Origin: Micromussa lordhowensis
Taxonomy: Eukaryota > Cnidaria > Anthozoa > Scleractinia > Lobophylliidae
Assembly: GCA_964020085.1 (NCBI GenBank)
Contig: OZ026603.1
Coordinates: 27,312,952 to 27,376,951 of the forward strand
DNA length: 64,000 bases
Direction of reading: 5' to 3'
The notes under the pieces are model-generated. The model was not told where the DNA came from, did not search any database, and saw only the letters and a list, made by a program, of their open reading frames with translations. This document shows positions 1-12,478 of the stretch, piece after piece. Each line of letters opens with the position of its first letter. Within the stretch, counting starts at the first letter, position 1. Position numbers and translations under genes: made by a program.

Positions 1-204
1 CGCACTGGATTATGTGGAAATTTTAACAGTTAACAAAATTGATAATAAATCCTTCTGAATGTACTGAACAAAGGTTAAACAAAAAGCACTTCAAAGTCTT
101 ACCCTCAATTTAATAGAATGCACATTTCCCAACTTTGACACATGCTTGATCTATTTATGGTATTCATTGAGAAGTATTTCTTCTAACTAAGGTTTTCGAT
201 AAGC

Positions 205-550
205 AATTGAGAATAAAAAACAGCGATATAAAAGAATGATGTTTTGACTGCTCCATGTCATCATTCTCAAATTCAAATGAAAAAACATTATGTGAAATTT
301 GAAATGAAATGCTCTTCATCAAGAACAAAAAAACACCACTTACATGTAACACAATCTGACTCCATTAAAGCAAAACTTTTTATTATTCACCACGCTTGAA
401 TTTTATTTTATTTTCTCATGCACTGAGACCTTCACACATATATTCACTATACATGTATTAAGAACTCCCATAGCGTTTTTCATTTGAATTTGAGAATGAT
501 GGTATGGAGTCGTCATTGTTTTATATCACTGCTTTTTATTCTTAATTTCT
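205..550. repeat. Long inverted repeat (MITE-like) in LARP1 intron
   Basis: Two arms of about 70-77 bp, near 205-281 and 480-549, are imperfect reverse complements. Both contain the core ATTCTCAAATTCAAATG or its complement and a GATATAAAA block. The middle of about 200 bp is A+T-rich and has no coding look. This is probably a non-autonomous TIR element. The rest of 1-809 is LARP1 intron sequence; I found no upstream DM15 exon in it. Confidence 0.6.
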
Positions 551-809
551 TCATCTTCAGTTTTTCCAAGCATTCTAGCTTATTTTTCATGCGTAATTCG
601 TTGCGTTTGTGGAACATTTGTAGTAACTGTTAGTTAACCAGGCATTTTCTAGAGAACTAGGATTTCCAGGCTCTTCGCCTGAAGTAGGTTGGAACGCCAG
701 GTTACAGGGGTGAAAATCAAGTCTACAGGTGTCTACAGGTCAATCTAAACTTTGACAGCCCTGATCACTATGTATCATTTTAATCCTTATTTTGCATTTT
801 GGTTTTCAG

Positions 810-3374
810 GAAGATGTATGAGGAGTTCAGAACATTAGCAGTGGAGGATGCCTTGGCAGGATACAGGTATAATTTTTGGCATTAACCAATGTAGTTTGCC
901 AATAAACCTTGCATCAGTGAATCAGTATATGTGAAAGGGTCTTCTTAGGGAAGTGTATGCACTTCAGAGTCCTGCAAACCCTATTATTTCCCAGAAATTT
1001 GTTTGCATCATACACATGTATGTACTCTGGAACTGTAAGTTTTAATGAACTGGGATTTTTTGGTTCTCAGTTTCTTAGAAATCCCCAGGAATACAATAGA
1101 TTCTTGTCCTAACCAGTGCTTGTCTTGTCTTTACTCTCAGATATGGGTTAGAGTGTCTCTTCAGATTCTATAGTTATGGCCTTGAAAAGAAGTTCAAGGC
1201 AGACTTGTTCAAAGACTTTCAGACTGAGACGAAGAGAGATCATGATCAAGGTACATGTAGTATGACATGTTTTCTGTACTAATGACCACAAGGTTCATAT
1301 ATATTTCACTATGCTGCAGCTGGTAAAATTTATAATGGTAATTGAACCGAGTGGAGTGCGATTTGGTCTGAAATCATACGCGTGATTTCAAAATCGAACG
1401 AGCGCTTTTACATCAAAATACGCAATAGAGCAGCACCCGACCTTAAATTAAGTTGTATGTGCGCGCTATTTTTGGTTACTGGAAAGTTCTACAGTGTAGC
1501 GCAAGCGCTCACAAGGCGCCGTGACAGCCCGCAAGTTTGAAGTGTAACTTCCTCATTGGTTGGGAAAATTATCTGATTTAGAGCAAAAATGGAGCAATTT
1601 GGGAATAAATTGCACCAATTTGAGCCAATCAGATTACAGGGACCAACAGTGATTTCAAAACGGATTTAATAAACCCCTGAACCTGTTTGATTTCTGTTTG
1701 AGTCATGTCACTTCAGACCACTTAACCCTTTGACTCCCATGCTGCCCATATCCGGCCATGACGGGCATTGGCCTTTGTTCCACCTCTGATGTCATCAGCT
1801 TTGACCAAAGTTGCCATCATCTATACTCAAGTTTTGCAGGAGGAAAAGATCTTTACAGTGATACCCAGATCAGAATGGTTGGTGCAATGGAGCCTGAGAT
1901 ATGCACAAAAATGCTCAGAAATTTGACTGAAAAACACAGAGCAAAATTTCCTGCCACTGCACATGTTGCAAATGCCTTATTGAGTAGATTGGAGCTAATG
2001 TGGTTCACATCCAGGCTGAAAATCTCCCCAAATGTCCAAAAAAGGCGTTTTCAGCAAAAAGAGTCAATGGGCTAAATTTATTTACATCTCATTGAATCAC
2101 AAAGGTGTCAATTGTGTTATCCTTCATTCTACAAAAGGTTTTGACACATGGAAAAGAGGTGGTCCAAAGTGGCCCTGCCTTCTGTAGTTGCTCCTCCTTT
2201 TTGCCCATAATTTTAATTGGGATGTTGTTAAATTTGCTGTATGCGCTCATTTAATATGACGTGCTTCACAATTCTGTTTCTCTTGCAGGGAATCTATACG
2301 GTCTAGAGAAGTTCTGGGCATTCCTCAAATATTACAAAGTGAGCTTTTCCTTCTCACTTGTTTTGATCTGTATTCTTGTGTGGGTCTTTTTGACTTTGTG
2401 TTTTGAGCAGATAAACAAAGCTAGTTAATTCTACACGATGTTGCAGCTTGTCTCTCTAACGAGAAAGTTTGTATAGCAATGTTCCAGTGTGATCAACTTT
2501 TAAATAATATGTTTGTTACTTTTAGGGAAAAACAAGATTTGAAGTTGACCCAGAGCTTCAAAAGCGCTTAGAAAAGTACAAGACAATAGACGATTTCAGG
2601 AATGATGTAAGTTAGCATCCACCATGTTGTAACAAAGTTATGCAGTAACTATGTTGCTAGTTGTGAAGAAGCAAGTCTTCCCTGACTGCTGTTTGTAAAC
2701 TGCTTTCCAATACTGAAGGAAAATTTTCTGCCCAACAAAGGAATTATCAGAGATAGAAAAGTGATAATTGCAGCGATGTGGAATTCAGCTTGGAATGTTC
2801 CGAGCCAGGTGGGAAGTCTGAAAGTCTCTAAGTTGCCACGGGTGCCACAACTGTGCCATATGATATTTCCAAGTTTGTATATTGGCAATGAGTTTAACCT
2901 CTTGGTCTTGTGGTTCGTGGGCTAATGATTTTGTTTGTATCTCAGCCAATGAATCAGTTCCCTGTTGACCCACACAGCAACAAGCCACGTTTAAGGCACG
3001 ACTCGCACAGCGACAAGCACGATCATCACCCTCATGGTAGCAAGGAAGAGCAAAAGACCATCAAGGAGGAAAAGAAGAGTCAGAGAAACAGTGAAAGCAG
3101 TGATACAAGAAAGAAGAGCATAGATAAGAAAGCAGAAAAGGAAGGTTCATCTGAAGGAAAAGGTAAAAAAAGTGCTGCAACTGGTAAACACAGCCATGCA
3201 GCTTCTTCCTCTGAAGCTACTTCAGGAAAAGTTTCGTCTGGTAAAAGCATGTCTGGAAAATCAACTTCCAACAAAAGCCATTCCGGTGCAGGGGTTTCCT
3301 CAGAAAGGACGGACGCTAAACAGGAAACTTCTGAAGAGTGTGCGTCAGCCTCTGACAAAGGGGTTGCCTCTTAA
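810..3374 (+). CDS. LARP1: La-related protein 1, C-terminal part (DM15 region and tail), partial
   Basis: Five exons join as 810-866, 1141-1250, 2289-2338, 2526-2606 and 2946-3374, giving 241 codons plus TAA. All introns are GT-AG and phases agree. LARP1 binds the mRNA cap and 5'TOP motifs through its DM15 repeats and controls translation of ribosomal-protein mRNAs downstream of mTORC1, in the cytosol. Visible matches to the family are [38 protein letters not shown] and a DDFRND end, which cover the second and third DM15 repeats. The first DM15 repeat, the La module and all 5' exons lie left of the window. The last exon encodes a 142-residue tail rich in Lys, Ser, His and Glu, with repeated SGK units and no aromatic core, so it is probably disordered. 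This tail is much longer and more basic than the vertebrate end. Gene identity is secure; the tail's role is unknown. Confidence 0.95.
1325..1670. repeat. Possible MITE-like insertion in LARP1 intron
   Basis: This intron block differs from its surroundings. It holds a palindrome around 1370-1391 (GAAATCA..CGCGTGATTTC) and a GC-richer stretch of short inverted words. I recognise the style of a dispersed cnidarian repeat, but I could not define clean ends or a target duplication. Confidence 0.3.
1671..2288 (+). other. Remainder of LARP1 intron, no further gene
   Basis: The open stretch at 1758-2075 (105 codons) has no recognisable domain and lies between two well-defined LARP1 exons. I treat it as intron. 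Nothing else stands out. Confidence 0.6.
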
Positions 3375-5321
3375 TGAGGAGCTGCTGAAGACATTTGCAT
3401 TGTACAAGACTTGGTTCTAATTTAAATACCACAAAAAATTTAAAAGGATGAAAACAGGAAAAAAATACGGAAAATCTTTATAGTGTATTACATGTATTTA
3501 CCAAGACAAACCTACCAGCGGTTTGCATTGGATGCCATCCTGGAAAAAAATTTAGTTATTTACGAGACAAGCTCTAATTGAAAGTGAAAAGAGGATTCTC
3601 CAATGCCTGAATCTAAACGGGTGCTGTTTGATAAAATTTATTTGGTGATCCAGCACCAAGGCAGTGTTTCACCATATTGGCATTCTGTTGACCCAGCAAA
3701 GGAGATAACAATCAACTGGAACACATCAATATTGCAATTACGAAGGAATACCTAGTCATGGAGATTTGGAGGAGTATTTCCAGCCACATTTTCCATGCAG
3801 AACAATTGAGAAGATATCAGTTGGTTGTCAACTGTTCATGGAATAAATAGACAGAGTACTATGGATATGTCTGTTATTTAACAGTGACAAACATACATTA
3901 TGAAATACTGCCACTTCGCCCTGATCCATGGTGATCATTTTGTAACTTCTCCCTGATGAATGGCAGACAAATTCATTTGGCCCAGTTGTGAGAACCAAAG
4001 ATGTAATCATCTCCAGAGAACTATCTTGACTTTAACCAAATTCTCCGGAGGAGAAATTTATTTCAGCACATGATGACTTAAAGTAGAAGGCTGAGGGATT
4101 CTTTCACATGCTTTAAAACTACGGTATTTAAAATTATTTTTATCATTGTCAAGGTGAGTCACACCTATGATATTGCCTGTTGTTAATTGGGTTTATCACA
4201 GAGAAAATTTATTGAATTATATATAGTGTGAGAATTGCGCAAAAATACCGATTGCTTCCCTCAGGTCAGTTAGGTCAATCAGGCAATCAATTCACTTCAA
4301 AAAGTACAAGGACATTACTTTACCTGCAGCTGTATCAACCGAGCTGCTGTAGGTGACACAACGTGAAATATAACTGTCTCTGTTTTCATTGGCCACACTT
4401 ACATGTAATTCACTTTGTCCAATGGATTGATGAAATGTTGCACAATTCTGATGTTAATCGAGACAAGAACATTTTGCTGATATTGTTTTTTAAGCTGGTA
4501 AAAATTGTTTGTGGTGGTGATTGTGCTGACAAATCTGGAAACTGAAAACTAGTTCAGTCTAAACATAGCCTTTGATGCTATGAAATTATCTCATAACTTT
4601 TTAAGGTCACACTTAATCAATTAGTGACTATTTCATCGCCCCATTGTGTTCGAAATTGACTCGTGGGGTCATTAAAAGTAGTGTGAGCTGACCGAACAAG
4701 TTTTAAACGTCAGTTCTCCAAGTGTGTGCCATGTGGAATGTAAAGGAAGTTTTAAGTATCTTTTAAGTGAATTGAGTGAATCACTCCAGAGTCCTTTTAT
4801 TAAGCTCTTTTAAGTGTGATCTAAATTATAGCTTGCTACTTAACCCTGGAGCTTTTCTAGTCTGATTTAGTTGTATATAGAGATTTGTAAGTTATTAATT
4901 ATCGCCCAAAATCTCTTCCTTTATTAAGGATAATATTGGACTTGAAAGAACAAAATATATAGGCTCTGATGAGAGGTAGTTTATACTCCAATATAACTGA
5001 AACACTTCAGAATTTCTTTTTCTGATGAGGTGAATAATTATTATTAATATTATTATTATCAGTTTGATTTTAAAGAAATGTTTGCACCTTCACAAACATT
5101 CGTGGAGCATTGAGTAGAGTTTAAGTCTTAATGGTATTGAAGTAGCTTGCAATATGCACTTTGATGGATGGAAAATTTGGTCAATAAGTTGAAGGTGAAA
5201 ATGTGAAATTCAAATATACAGTCGGTAGGGAAAGCTTTTATTGAGTCAGAAGCTTTCAGGAGAGGGATGTTACCTAGCAACATGACTGAAAGGAGTTACG
5301 TCACAGTTTGCCTTTCTTGAA
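3375..5321 (+). other. LARP1: LARP1 3' UTR and downstream spacer
   Basis: This A+T-rich stretch follows the LARP1 stop and has no convincing ORF. AATAAA-like words occur (for example near 3840), but I cannot choose one as the cleavage signal. A short ATT/TTA-rich microsatellite lies near 5034-5060. Confidence 0.4.
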
Positions 5322-5530
5322 ATTTCAAGCCTATATTTTTCAAGTTCGTCGTTCGTAATCCGTGTTAATCTTCGCCATCCTAAACCATCCTTGTTCCATT
5401 ATGGTTTGGTATCAGCTCTTTGGTGTTTTACTATTTTGGTAATCCACTACTTCCAGGTGTCCTTCAATGTAAAGGTGATTTTGTACCTGGTCAAAATAAC
5501 TCAAAATGCTGTGACTGAGCTCCTTTAACA
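5322..5530 (+). repeat. Dispersed repeat family R, copy 1
   Basis: This block matches 39936-40135 and 56546-57035 in order. Shared words include TTTTCAAGTTCGTCGTTCGTAA, CATCCTAAACCATCCTTGTT, TTCAATGTAAAGGTGATTTT and ACTGAGCTCCTTTAA. All three copies have the same orientation. No coding capacity is visible, and the family is unnamed here. Confidence 0.7.
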
Positions 5531-6842
5531 AGTTGCTCGTGCTATTGTAGTTGGAATTGAAGATTTTCTGAAACAGTCTTCCAACTGTGTATAGAGAATG
5601 CTGAGAGAAAAAATTGTCGGCTGACCAATTTCAGGCTTTTGAATTAGGTTATTTATCGCGTTTAACACACTAAGTTATAAAATAATTATTCTTAAAGAAC
5701 TGCTGAGCAAAATTTGTGGCTTGTGTTGACCGCGAGCAGCCTTTATCGCATCGTCGAACAATGTGTACTGAGCCAAAGATTTCGTGACGTGCGGTGTGGT
5801 CACGCACACGGAACCAACAATTGCGTGACGTGCGGTCTGGTCACGCATTCTTCGTATTTTCTCACATTGGTCCACGAACTAACCGGAAATGCTGCCCGCG
5901 GTCTCTGGCTCTTTAATTTGCAGTCCTTTATATAATCTTCATTCTGAGGGTTCCGTTACTTATAGTAGTAGTTGTACAAAGGTAATAACAAAAAAATCAA
6001 ATAAATTTATTTTAAAACAACATCTAACGACTTGATTGTAAACGCGTCACACGAAGGGATGGACACAGTTTTGTTTTGATGGGTGTATGTTTGGTGTCAA
6101 CCACTAAATAATATTCCTGCGCAATAAAAAATTATGTAACCTGAGCTATGCAAAAGAAGAGATCTAAAAAATATTCGTGCACACTGAAAGGAAATTTCCT
6201 TCCTTAGTTGTGAAAATTGGCTCATTGCCTCGAAAATGTTATGGGTCCTCAAATCCCAGAACGTGGAAAAAAATCGCCTCTCGTTTATGTTGTCTACGTA
6301 AGTACCGTTATTTTTTGCCCTTTTATGATTCCTATTTTTCAGCTTGTTTAAGAATTTAGCAAGAAATATTAAAAGTAACTTCAATCGATGTTTTAACGTA
6401 TTCAACATCGTTGGCTTTAAAGGAGCTCGGTTCAAGTGACGTACAAAATTCCACTCTAACAAATTAGAAGACTTACAAATTTTCAATCTTATGATGCGTC
6501 CTATGATGTCGGATAGACATAAACGTCGATACTGTACTTTTATTATTTCTAGCCTGGAAATCTGTTCTTTTGAGGGTCCCTCGAATTTGAAGTACTTCTT
6601 TGCCATCCAAAAAATGACTTCAATTATTGTGTCCATTATTTCTTTAGTACAACGACCTTGGGCTTACTTTCCAAGCGTCACAACCAACGCAAATTTCCTT
6701 GCCTTCCCAGGCTACAACACGCTAATTACGTTTTCTCTGCAAGAATCCAAACTTCTACTTTTTTCAAATCTCACATCAGAATCTTGACGCTCGTACAAAA
6801 TGATGAAATCTGAATGCGGTTGTTTCTAAGGACGACTTCTTT
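5531..6842. other. Intergenic, no supported gene
   Basis: A short direct duplication (GTGACGTGCGGT.TGGTCACGCA) occurs at about 5785-5850. The longest open frames (6097-6636 on the minus strand, 6491-6787 on the plus strand) resemble nothing I know, overlap each other and have no codon-use signature of a gene. Confidence 0.45.
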
Positions 6843-6990
6843 GGGACTGGTCAAAAGGTATATAGGGGGGGGGAGCCTGGTAGGCCGGAGCAGTGAGGGG
6901 TGGGTCATCAGTTTTAGGGGATAGGTCGTTCAAATTTCAGGCACCAGTGGGGCTGGGTCATCCTAGTTTATAGCGGGAAACTGGCACACA
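6843..6990. mobile_element. Fragment of PIF/Harbinger-like TIR element
   Basis: It begins GGGACTGGTCAAAA and continues through a G-rich run, GCCGGAGCAG, GGGTGGGTCATCA and GGGTCATCCT. The same order appears, on the opposite strand, at the right end of the intact 53670-54567 element. Only one terminus is present, so this is a truncated copy. Confidence 0.7.
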
Positions 6991-7365
6991 TTTGATAATT
7001 GTTTCTTGAGACTACTGGAACGGTTGGGTACACATTTTTAAACATGCGTTTGCCTTGCACCTGGCTTTCCTAAAAGACAGCCATGTTATGGCAACGGAAG
7101 GGCCTTTCCTTTTTTTAGAGGGGAGGGGAGGGGGGAATTTGGGCAATTTAAAAAAAAGCAGTAAAAACTGCTGGAAAAAAACCGTGACAGGGGAGCTAGA
7201 GGACAAGAAAACGGATGGTCTGTCCATCATGAGATCTATATAATGGTAAGATATGTAAATATAACGTTCCGTTCCGTCTAAGGACTTTAAAGTGATCAGT
7301 AAATTGTTTGTCTAGCGATCGCACATTCAATTAATTAAATCCCGATGATTTTGAGAGGACAATTG

Positions 7366-7610
7366 GCGCTTTCTATTCCACCAGGCAAAAATCCAGCTTT
7401 GAATTTTCCGGAAATTGTCAGTGACGAATGGAATAGCATTTTTCGAAATTTCGGAGGACGACATTGTGAGGTATACCGAAATTTTCGGAAAATTTCTTTA
7501 CCGGCAATTTCCGTTCCATTTCTTGGTTTTTCTGGAAACTTTCCCAGGAAATTCCGTATCATTTGTCCTCGTTTCCAAATTTTCGGAATCTATGGTTGAG
7601 TGGAAAGCGC
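7366..7610. repeat. MITE with GCGCTTTC termini
   Basis: The ends are inverted: GCGCTTTCTATTCCACC on the left and GGTTGAGTGGAAAGCGC on the right. The interior is full of short self-complementary words such as CGAAATTTCGG and CCGAAATTTTCGG. The overlapping ORFs on both strands (around 7335-7621) are a by-product of this palindromic composition. A related fragment sits at the extreme right edge (about 63945-64000). Confidence 0.65.
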
Positions 7611-8340
7611 TAGGAGTTTAAATATCCCGCGCTTAATTACAATGCGAAGACCAACCAATCAAACGATTGTGCTCGCCTGAAATGTATAATCAAAGCGTGG
7701 TCGCAAAAATTAAAAAAAAAATTGAATTGCAAATCATACAGTTTCGACGCTTTGCTTTCGTCGTTTTGAACGTTTGCGTTAAAAAATCCGCCTTTGCTTC
7801 GTTGTATTGCTGCTGCAAAAAGAGCATTAAGCTTCATTTGGCATTTGGCATTTCGTATGGAGCTGTTACGAACTACAAATACCTGCAACAAGAAATGTGG
7901 TCCGTCAAACTTCGAAAACACGTGCTTCTTGTCAAGTAAAGGTGTCGCCTTGTGTATTCCGGCCGAGCAAATGGTTTTAAGGTACGAACGACTGTACGCT
8001 AAAGTATTGTAATAAGTTAAAATCTGTACGAAGAGGTAGCGTCGGTATTTTCTGCAGAAAACATTGTACAAAGTATGTTGGGAAGGTTTGTCAATAGCTA
8101 CAATTAGCTGTTTGTCCAGCGAATCTCAATCGAGGTGTACGAGTATGTGGATTACGCTGTTACAAATAATAGACCAACTAGGTTGATGTTTTTGACGAAA
8201 AAATCTTCATTTACAGAGAAATGATAACATTTGCTAATAATTTGCTAATAAATTCATCAGTATGTTTTGTTATGTCGGCACCATAAGTTTGTTTGTACTT
8301 TGTAACATGACTGTAACATTTTAGTATCACCCAACTAGTG
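7611..8340. other. Intergenic, no supported gene
   Basis: An open frame of 144 codons on the minus strand (7637-8071) has no recognisable domain and begins directly at the end of a MITE. I see nothing else. Confidence 0.4.
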
Positions 8341-8575
8341 GACTAATGCAAATCCTGCATTTTAATTGGCGACGCTACTCGAGGACTATTAGCAATAGTC
8401 CTCGCGCGCCATCGAGCGTGACGCTTTCTTTCGTTTCAGTCCAAATAAATATTTCTTCAACTTACATTTGCCAACTTTCTTATTGCCATTTCTGTCCGTC
8501 AATAGCCCATTCGGCTTCGCCTCATGGGCTATTGACCCTTAGCCACAAATTGGGCTACGGGTCTAATTGTTAAAT
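8341..8575. repeat. Repeat with two strong hairpins
   Basis: Two perfect hairpins are visible. CGAGGACTATT (8380-8390) pairs with AATAGTCCTCG (8394-8404). TCAATAGCCCAT (8499-8510) pairs with ATGGGCTATTGA (8524-8535). The block looks like a dispersed foldback element. I could not fix its outer ends. Confidence 0.55.
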
Positions 8576-9242
8576 AATCCCACATTTAACAGAACAATTA
8601 AGCCCTCTGATTTTTCATGTGATTGCTGGAATCTCAAAATCCAAGTTCTTATGTCGAGGAGACGAATAATTACGTAGTATTAAAGTACCTTGATTAGAAA
8701 CTAAATACGATTTGTATTGTCCTTTTTTCCAGGAGGAAAACGAGATATATGAGGCTATCTATTACGTCACAACTCTTTGACATAATTATTCATTACGTCA
8801 AGGATAGCTGAGGTAAACAAACTTCTGAGAATAAATAAGTAACTTTGCGAGCAGTGAAATTAAAATGTCCTTAGGAATCGCTCATTGAGATATCAGTTCA
8901 ATTTTAAATATAGATTTCCCGAAAATAACCTTTTGCATGTTTATTTGCATTCCGGGGGGGGGGGGGTACTCCACAAAGTTTTGTACAGGGAGGCTCCGCC
9001 TTCCCCTTTCGTATACCTTTTATCGAAAAAAGGTCCCCCTTACACGTACATACTTTAGAACACGGCATCCCTTTTCTAAGCCCTTGGAATGAAGTCAATG
9101 TGCAATACTACGTGAGAACATCATGATTTTTTAACCAAAAAGCTAGTATCTTATTCTGTTCCTTTTCACGTTATACCTAAATGATAGATTTCCCACCATT
9201 TCATATACCTGAACTTGTAACATCCTTACATTTTATATAATG

Positions 9243-9292
<50 letters not shown>

Positions 9293-11376
9293 CGATGTAT
9301 ACGTACAACCTGACCGTACACCTACCCCCTCCCAGAGGTTTGCTTGGCGTTTGTTTGTTTTTGCCACGAAAGTCATTATTTACATCTAATCTCTTTGCAG
9401 ATTGGTTTAGTTGTGCCGAGGCACCTATGACATAAGAATGATGTTACATGGAAAATCTCATTTTTAACTTCACAATAGGGGTGAGTTCATGGCTCCTAAA
9501 CATATCATCTTTATATCATTTATAATTAAACTATAATTAAAACAAACGCAGTCTATAGTCACACGCAGTCGGGTTGTCCGACTTGGAGCACAGACGGGGC
9601 CTCTTTGTTGTTTTCTTGAGCAATATATTTTCATTATACAATTGTTAGTTCTTCCCTATCTACGAGTATATATATGTATTAGTTAATTGCTGGACCAGCT
9701 TGGGAAAATCGTATGGATTATCTCTGAACCTGTTTTCGATAAGCATCCCATCTAAGAGGGAAGAGCAACATTCCTTGTCCGTTATTTTTTACCAAAGTTG
9801 AGGGGGCGGGTTAATGTAAATAGAAGGGGACCTTGAAAGGGGTGCTGGAATCTTAGTTATCATACAGTTAAATTTTTGGCGATTTCTCGCCCATCAGTGA
9901 AAGGTGATTTCAAATCCGTACTGCGCACTCTCGAGAGTTTGTTTGCGTTTTTTGTTTCGCTTCTTGTAAGACACTATAAAATGTAGACATTTCGCAACTA
10001 CTTACAGGAAGTAGTCAATTCCATTTTGTCAGCATTTGGTTTACCTTTGCTTTACATTATGTTCTTCCTTGAAATGTTTTCCAATCACGGAATGTGTGTC
10101 CCCTACACGTTAAAGGAGGTTGTGGCGCGTGTAACCGATATTAAAAAAAAAAATAAGATATTAACAATTTGCATCGCAGAAATCACATGCTTATTTCCTA
10201 ATTACTTCGTGGCTATAATGACCCTTCGTGGATTCTGGCAAATTCCCTCATTTTGCATCTCTGAGTGGTGTACTGGACAGCTAGAGGGGGAGGGGTAGGG
10301 CCGGTAAGTGAGGGGGTAGGCGTGACCTTCGTCTCTCCCACTTAATCTTCTTTGAATTAAAAATTAATGGCATCTTTGAAAATCAACTCGTAACTAGAAT
10401 GTTCTAGCCGTACTTAATGAAAATGTGTTATCTCTACCTTACCTAACCATCGCTTATATTATGTTTTCAGGCAAAGGTGACTAGAGAAGGTTTTGGTGAC
10501 TGACACGGACAGACAGACAGATAGACTGTAGGATATCCATGGAGTTCTGCAAACACCCAGGTTAGTGGTATTTTGTTATCGACAATCCTTCCATCTATGA
10601 GAGCGGTGTATCGATGTAAAACTTGCCTCGTTGTTCCGAAAAGGGACTGCAACCTTAAAGAACTTGGAGATCTTGCTGGATGAGAATATCTGAAATGTTC
10701 TATATTGGGTTGAACTGACTTATATTGATCTGATAGATTCCAGATCAAAACCCTAGCGCTAGCTTATTTCAGTGCTAACTGTTGACTGAAAGAGGAAAGA
10801 AATTAGAGGACTGTTTGCCTCATTGGCATTCAACTTCGCGTACGGATGGCATTACACTAGATACAAGCTGACTCCCTTCATTTGCAAAGTTTATGAAACT
10901 TAGTAATTGGTAAAAAGTAATTTTCTTTTTCTTTTTTTCTTTTTTTTTTGCGGGAGGGGGGGGGGGAGGGGTGCGTGGGGTTGGGAAAGTAAGATCGAAG
11001 GAGATTGAAACTTTCGATTCAAAATCCGCAAAATTTCTCGGTGGCAAAAGTGCCAATAAATCGAACTCTTAATTCTATGGAAAATGTTGAGCCTTACAAA
11101 GTAATACACAATTTCTTGTGCCAGTTTATCGTGACATGTTTTTTAAATATTCAGAGTTGATAATTTTGTAGCTCAATGTAGATTGAACCTCTTTTGCTTA
11201 TAAGACAAAACAGTGAAAGATTCCCGGCCTGTTCATTGCTGGGATCTTTAGCCGAGGTGAATGTCTACCGCCTGACTGTCGGTTTGAGGGATAGCTAAAG
11301 CTGTAAGCGTTTTTCATTCGTTGAAAAATCACGCATTTTTCATTTTTCATTTTACATAATTCTTATTTCTTTTCAG
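8576..11376. other. Intergenic region with simple repeats
   Basis: It holds a TAA microsatellite (9243-9292), a G homopolymer near 8956, another poly-T/poly-G tract near 10920-10975, and no supported gene. A possible non-coding exon with splice-like edges (TTTTCAG before 10471, GTTAGT after 10560) could be a 5' exon of the small gene candidate at 11381. This is unproven. Confidence 0.4.
9243..9292. repeat. (TAA)n microsatellite
   Basis: About 16 uninterrupted AAT/TAA units. Confidence 0.95.
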
Positions 11377-11380
11377 CAAC

Positions 11381-12050
11381 ATGACAAGCACGGAATGGGA
11401 CAAGCTGGAATTAAACTATTTATTGTTGGAGGAGAGAAGGACAACTTCACGATTGACCACGGCAGTTGTTGGCGAGGTTAGTAGATTAGTTTTGACACAT
11501 AGCGCCGTAACTTTGCATTGCTTGCCAAGAAGTATATTTTTCTCGGACATGTAATAAGCTGGCAGAATCATCAACACAGTCTCATAATATTTTAGTCGTA
11601 AAACAACTAAAGTAGAGATGTGTAAATGAAAATGAGTTGAAGATTTATGCCCATAAACTTGTAACCGCAAACAGTTGAGCCGTAAATTAAAACCTTGAAG
11701 CCTGCAACACGATCGGTTTTCCACAATTATTATTGTAGATGGCAGTCGCTGGAAATATTTGATTTTTGATGTTTAATTTGCGTACGCGCCGAAAATTATT
11801 CAGTCTTCGTTTGTTGAAATATTTCATGGTGTCTTTATCGCAAAATTCTGTTTATTTTCGATTTCTTTAGCGGAGTTTTCAAAGCGTCCTAAAAACTAAT
11901 AGTGGACTACTTTATGGGAACTGTGATTGTACTCATTGATTTTATATTTTTGTTTTTCTTTTCATGCAGGTTCCTGGGTTTGATGCTTTAGACGCTTCCG
12001 AAAGAGAATCAAGCAAGAAATATAGTCATTGCAGCACAAGACATGTTTAA
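11381..12050 (+). CDS. Possible two-exon small protein, hypothetical
   Basis: A TTTTCAG acceptor at 11371-11376 precedes ATG at 11381. The frame runs to a GTTAGT donor after 11476 and resumes after a TTCATGCAG acceptor at 11970. It stops at TAA 12048-12050, giving 58 codons in phase. An AATAAA lies 180 bp downstream at 12230-12235. The predicted protein is hydrophilic and Glu/Arg/Ser/Thr-rich, with no signal peptide, membrane segment or domain that I recognise. The support is splice syntax alone, so it could be chance or the end of a longer gene. No function is proposed. Confidence 0.3.
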
Positions 12051-12261
12051 TTTGAGGTAGAAGACAAACTTAGAGGACCCTAGTCAGCCTCCGCCATTTT
12101 CGATGACATCGAAATTATTGATATAGCATGGTGAAGCGAATCCTTATTGTTTTACTGTAAGCTGTGTTCCAGAAGGTATATTATCTCGAGTAGTTCTACA
12201 GTGATTTTTCTTCGTTTGGACAGGCTCCGAATAAAATATAATAGCCAAATTCTCGCATGTT

Positions 12262-12298
<37 letters not shown>

Positions 12299-12478
12299 CA
12301 AGGACATTTTCAGTTTTAAGCTAATTGCCGAAGAATCACAGTTGAAAACATCTCGCTTTGTTTAGAGCATTTTATCTCAAGGTTATCATCGATCTTAAGT
12401 AAGTGTTTATTATTTAATAAATCATAGCAATTCACACTTTTTCGCAAGTGTTTCTGTAGTGTAACATCCATTCAAATG

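Noticed and set aside
1758..2075. 105-codon ORF as an alternative LARP1 exon
   Set aside because: It has no similarity to the DM15 region, and the flanking exons already join in phase without it.
6097..6636. 179-codon minus-strand ORF
   Set aside because: It matches no domain I know, is overlapped by plus-strand ORFs, has no splice-linked neighbours and has intergenic-like composition.
7637..8071. 144-codon minus-strand ORF
   Set aside because: It borders a MITE, has no domain pattern, and several frames on both strands are open at the same place.
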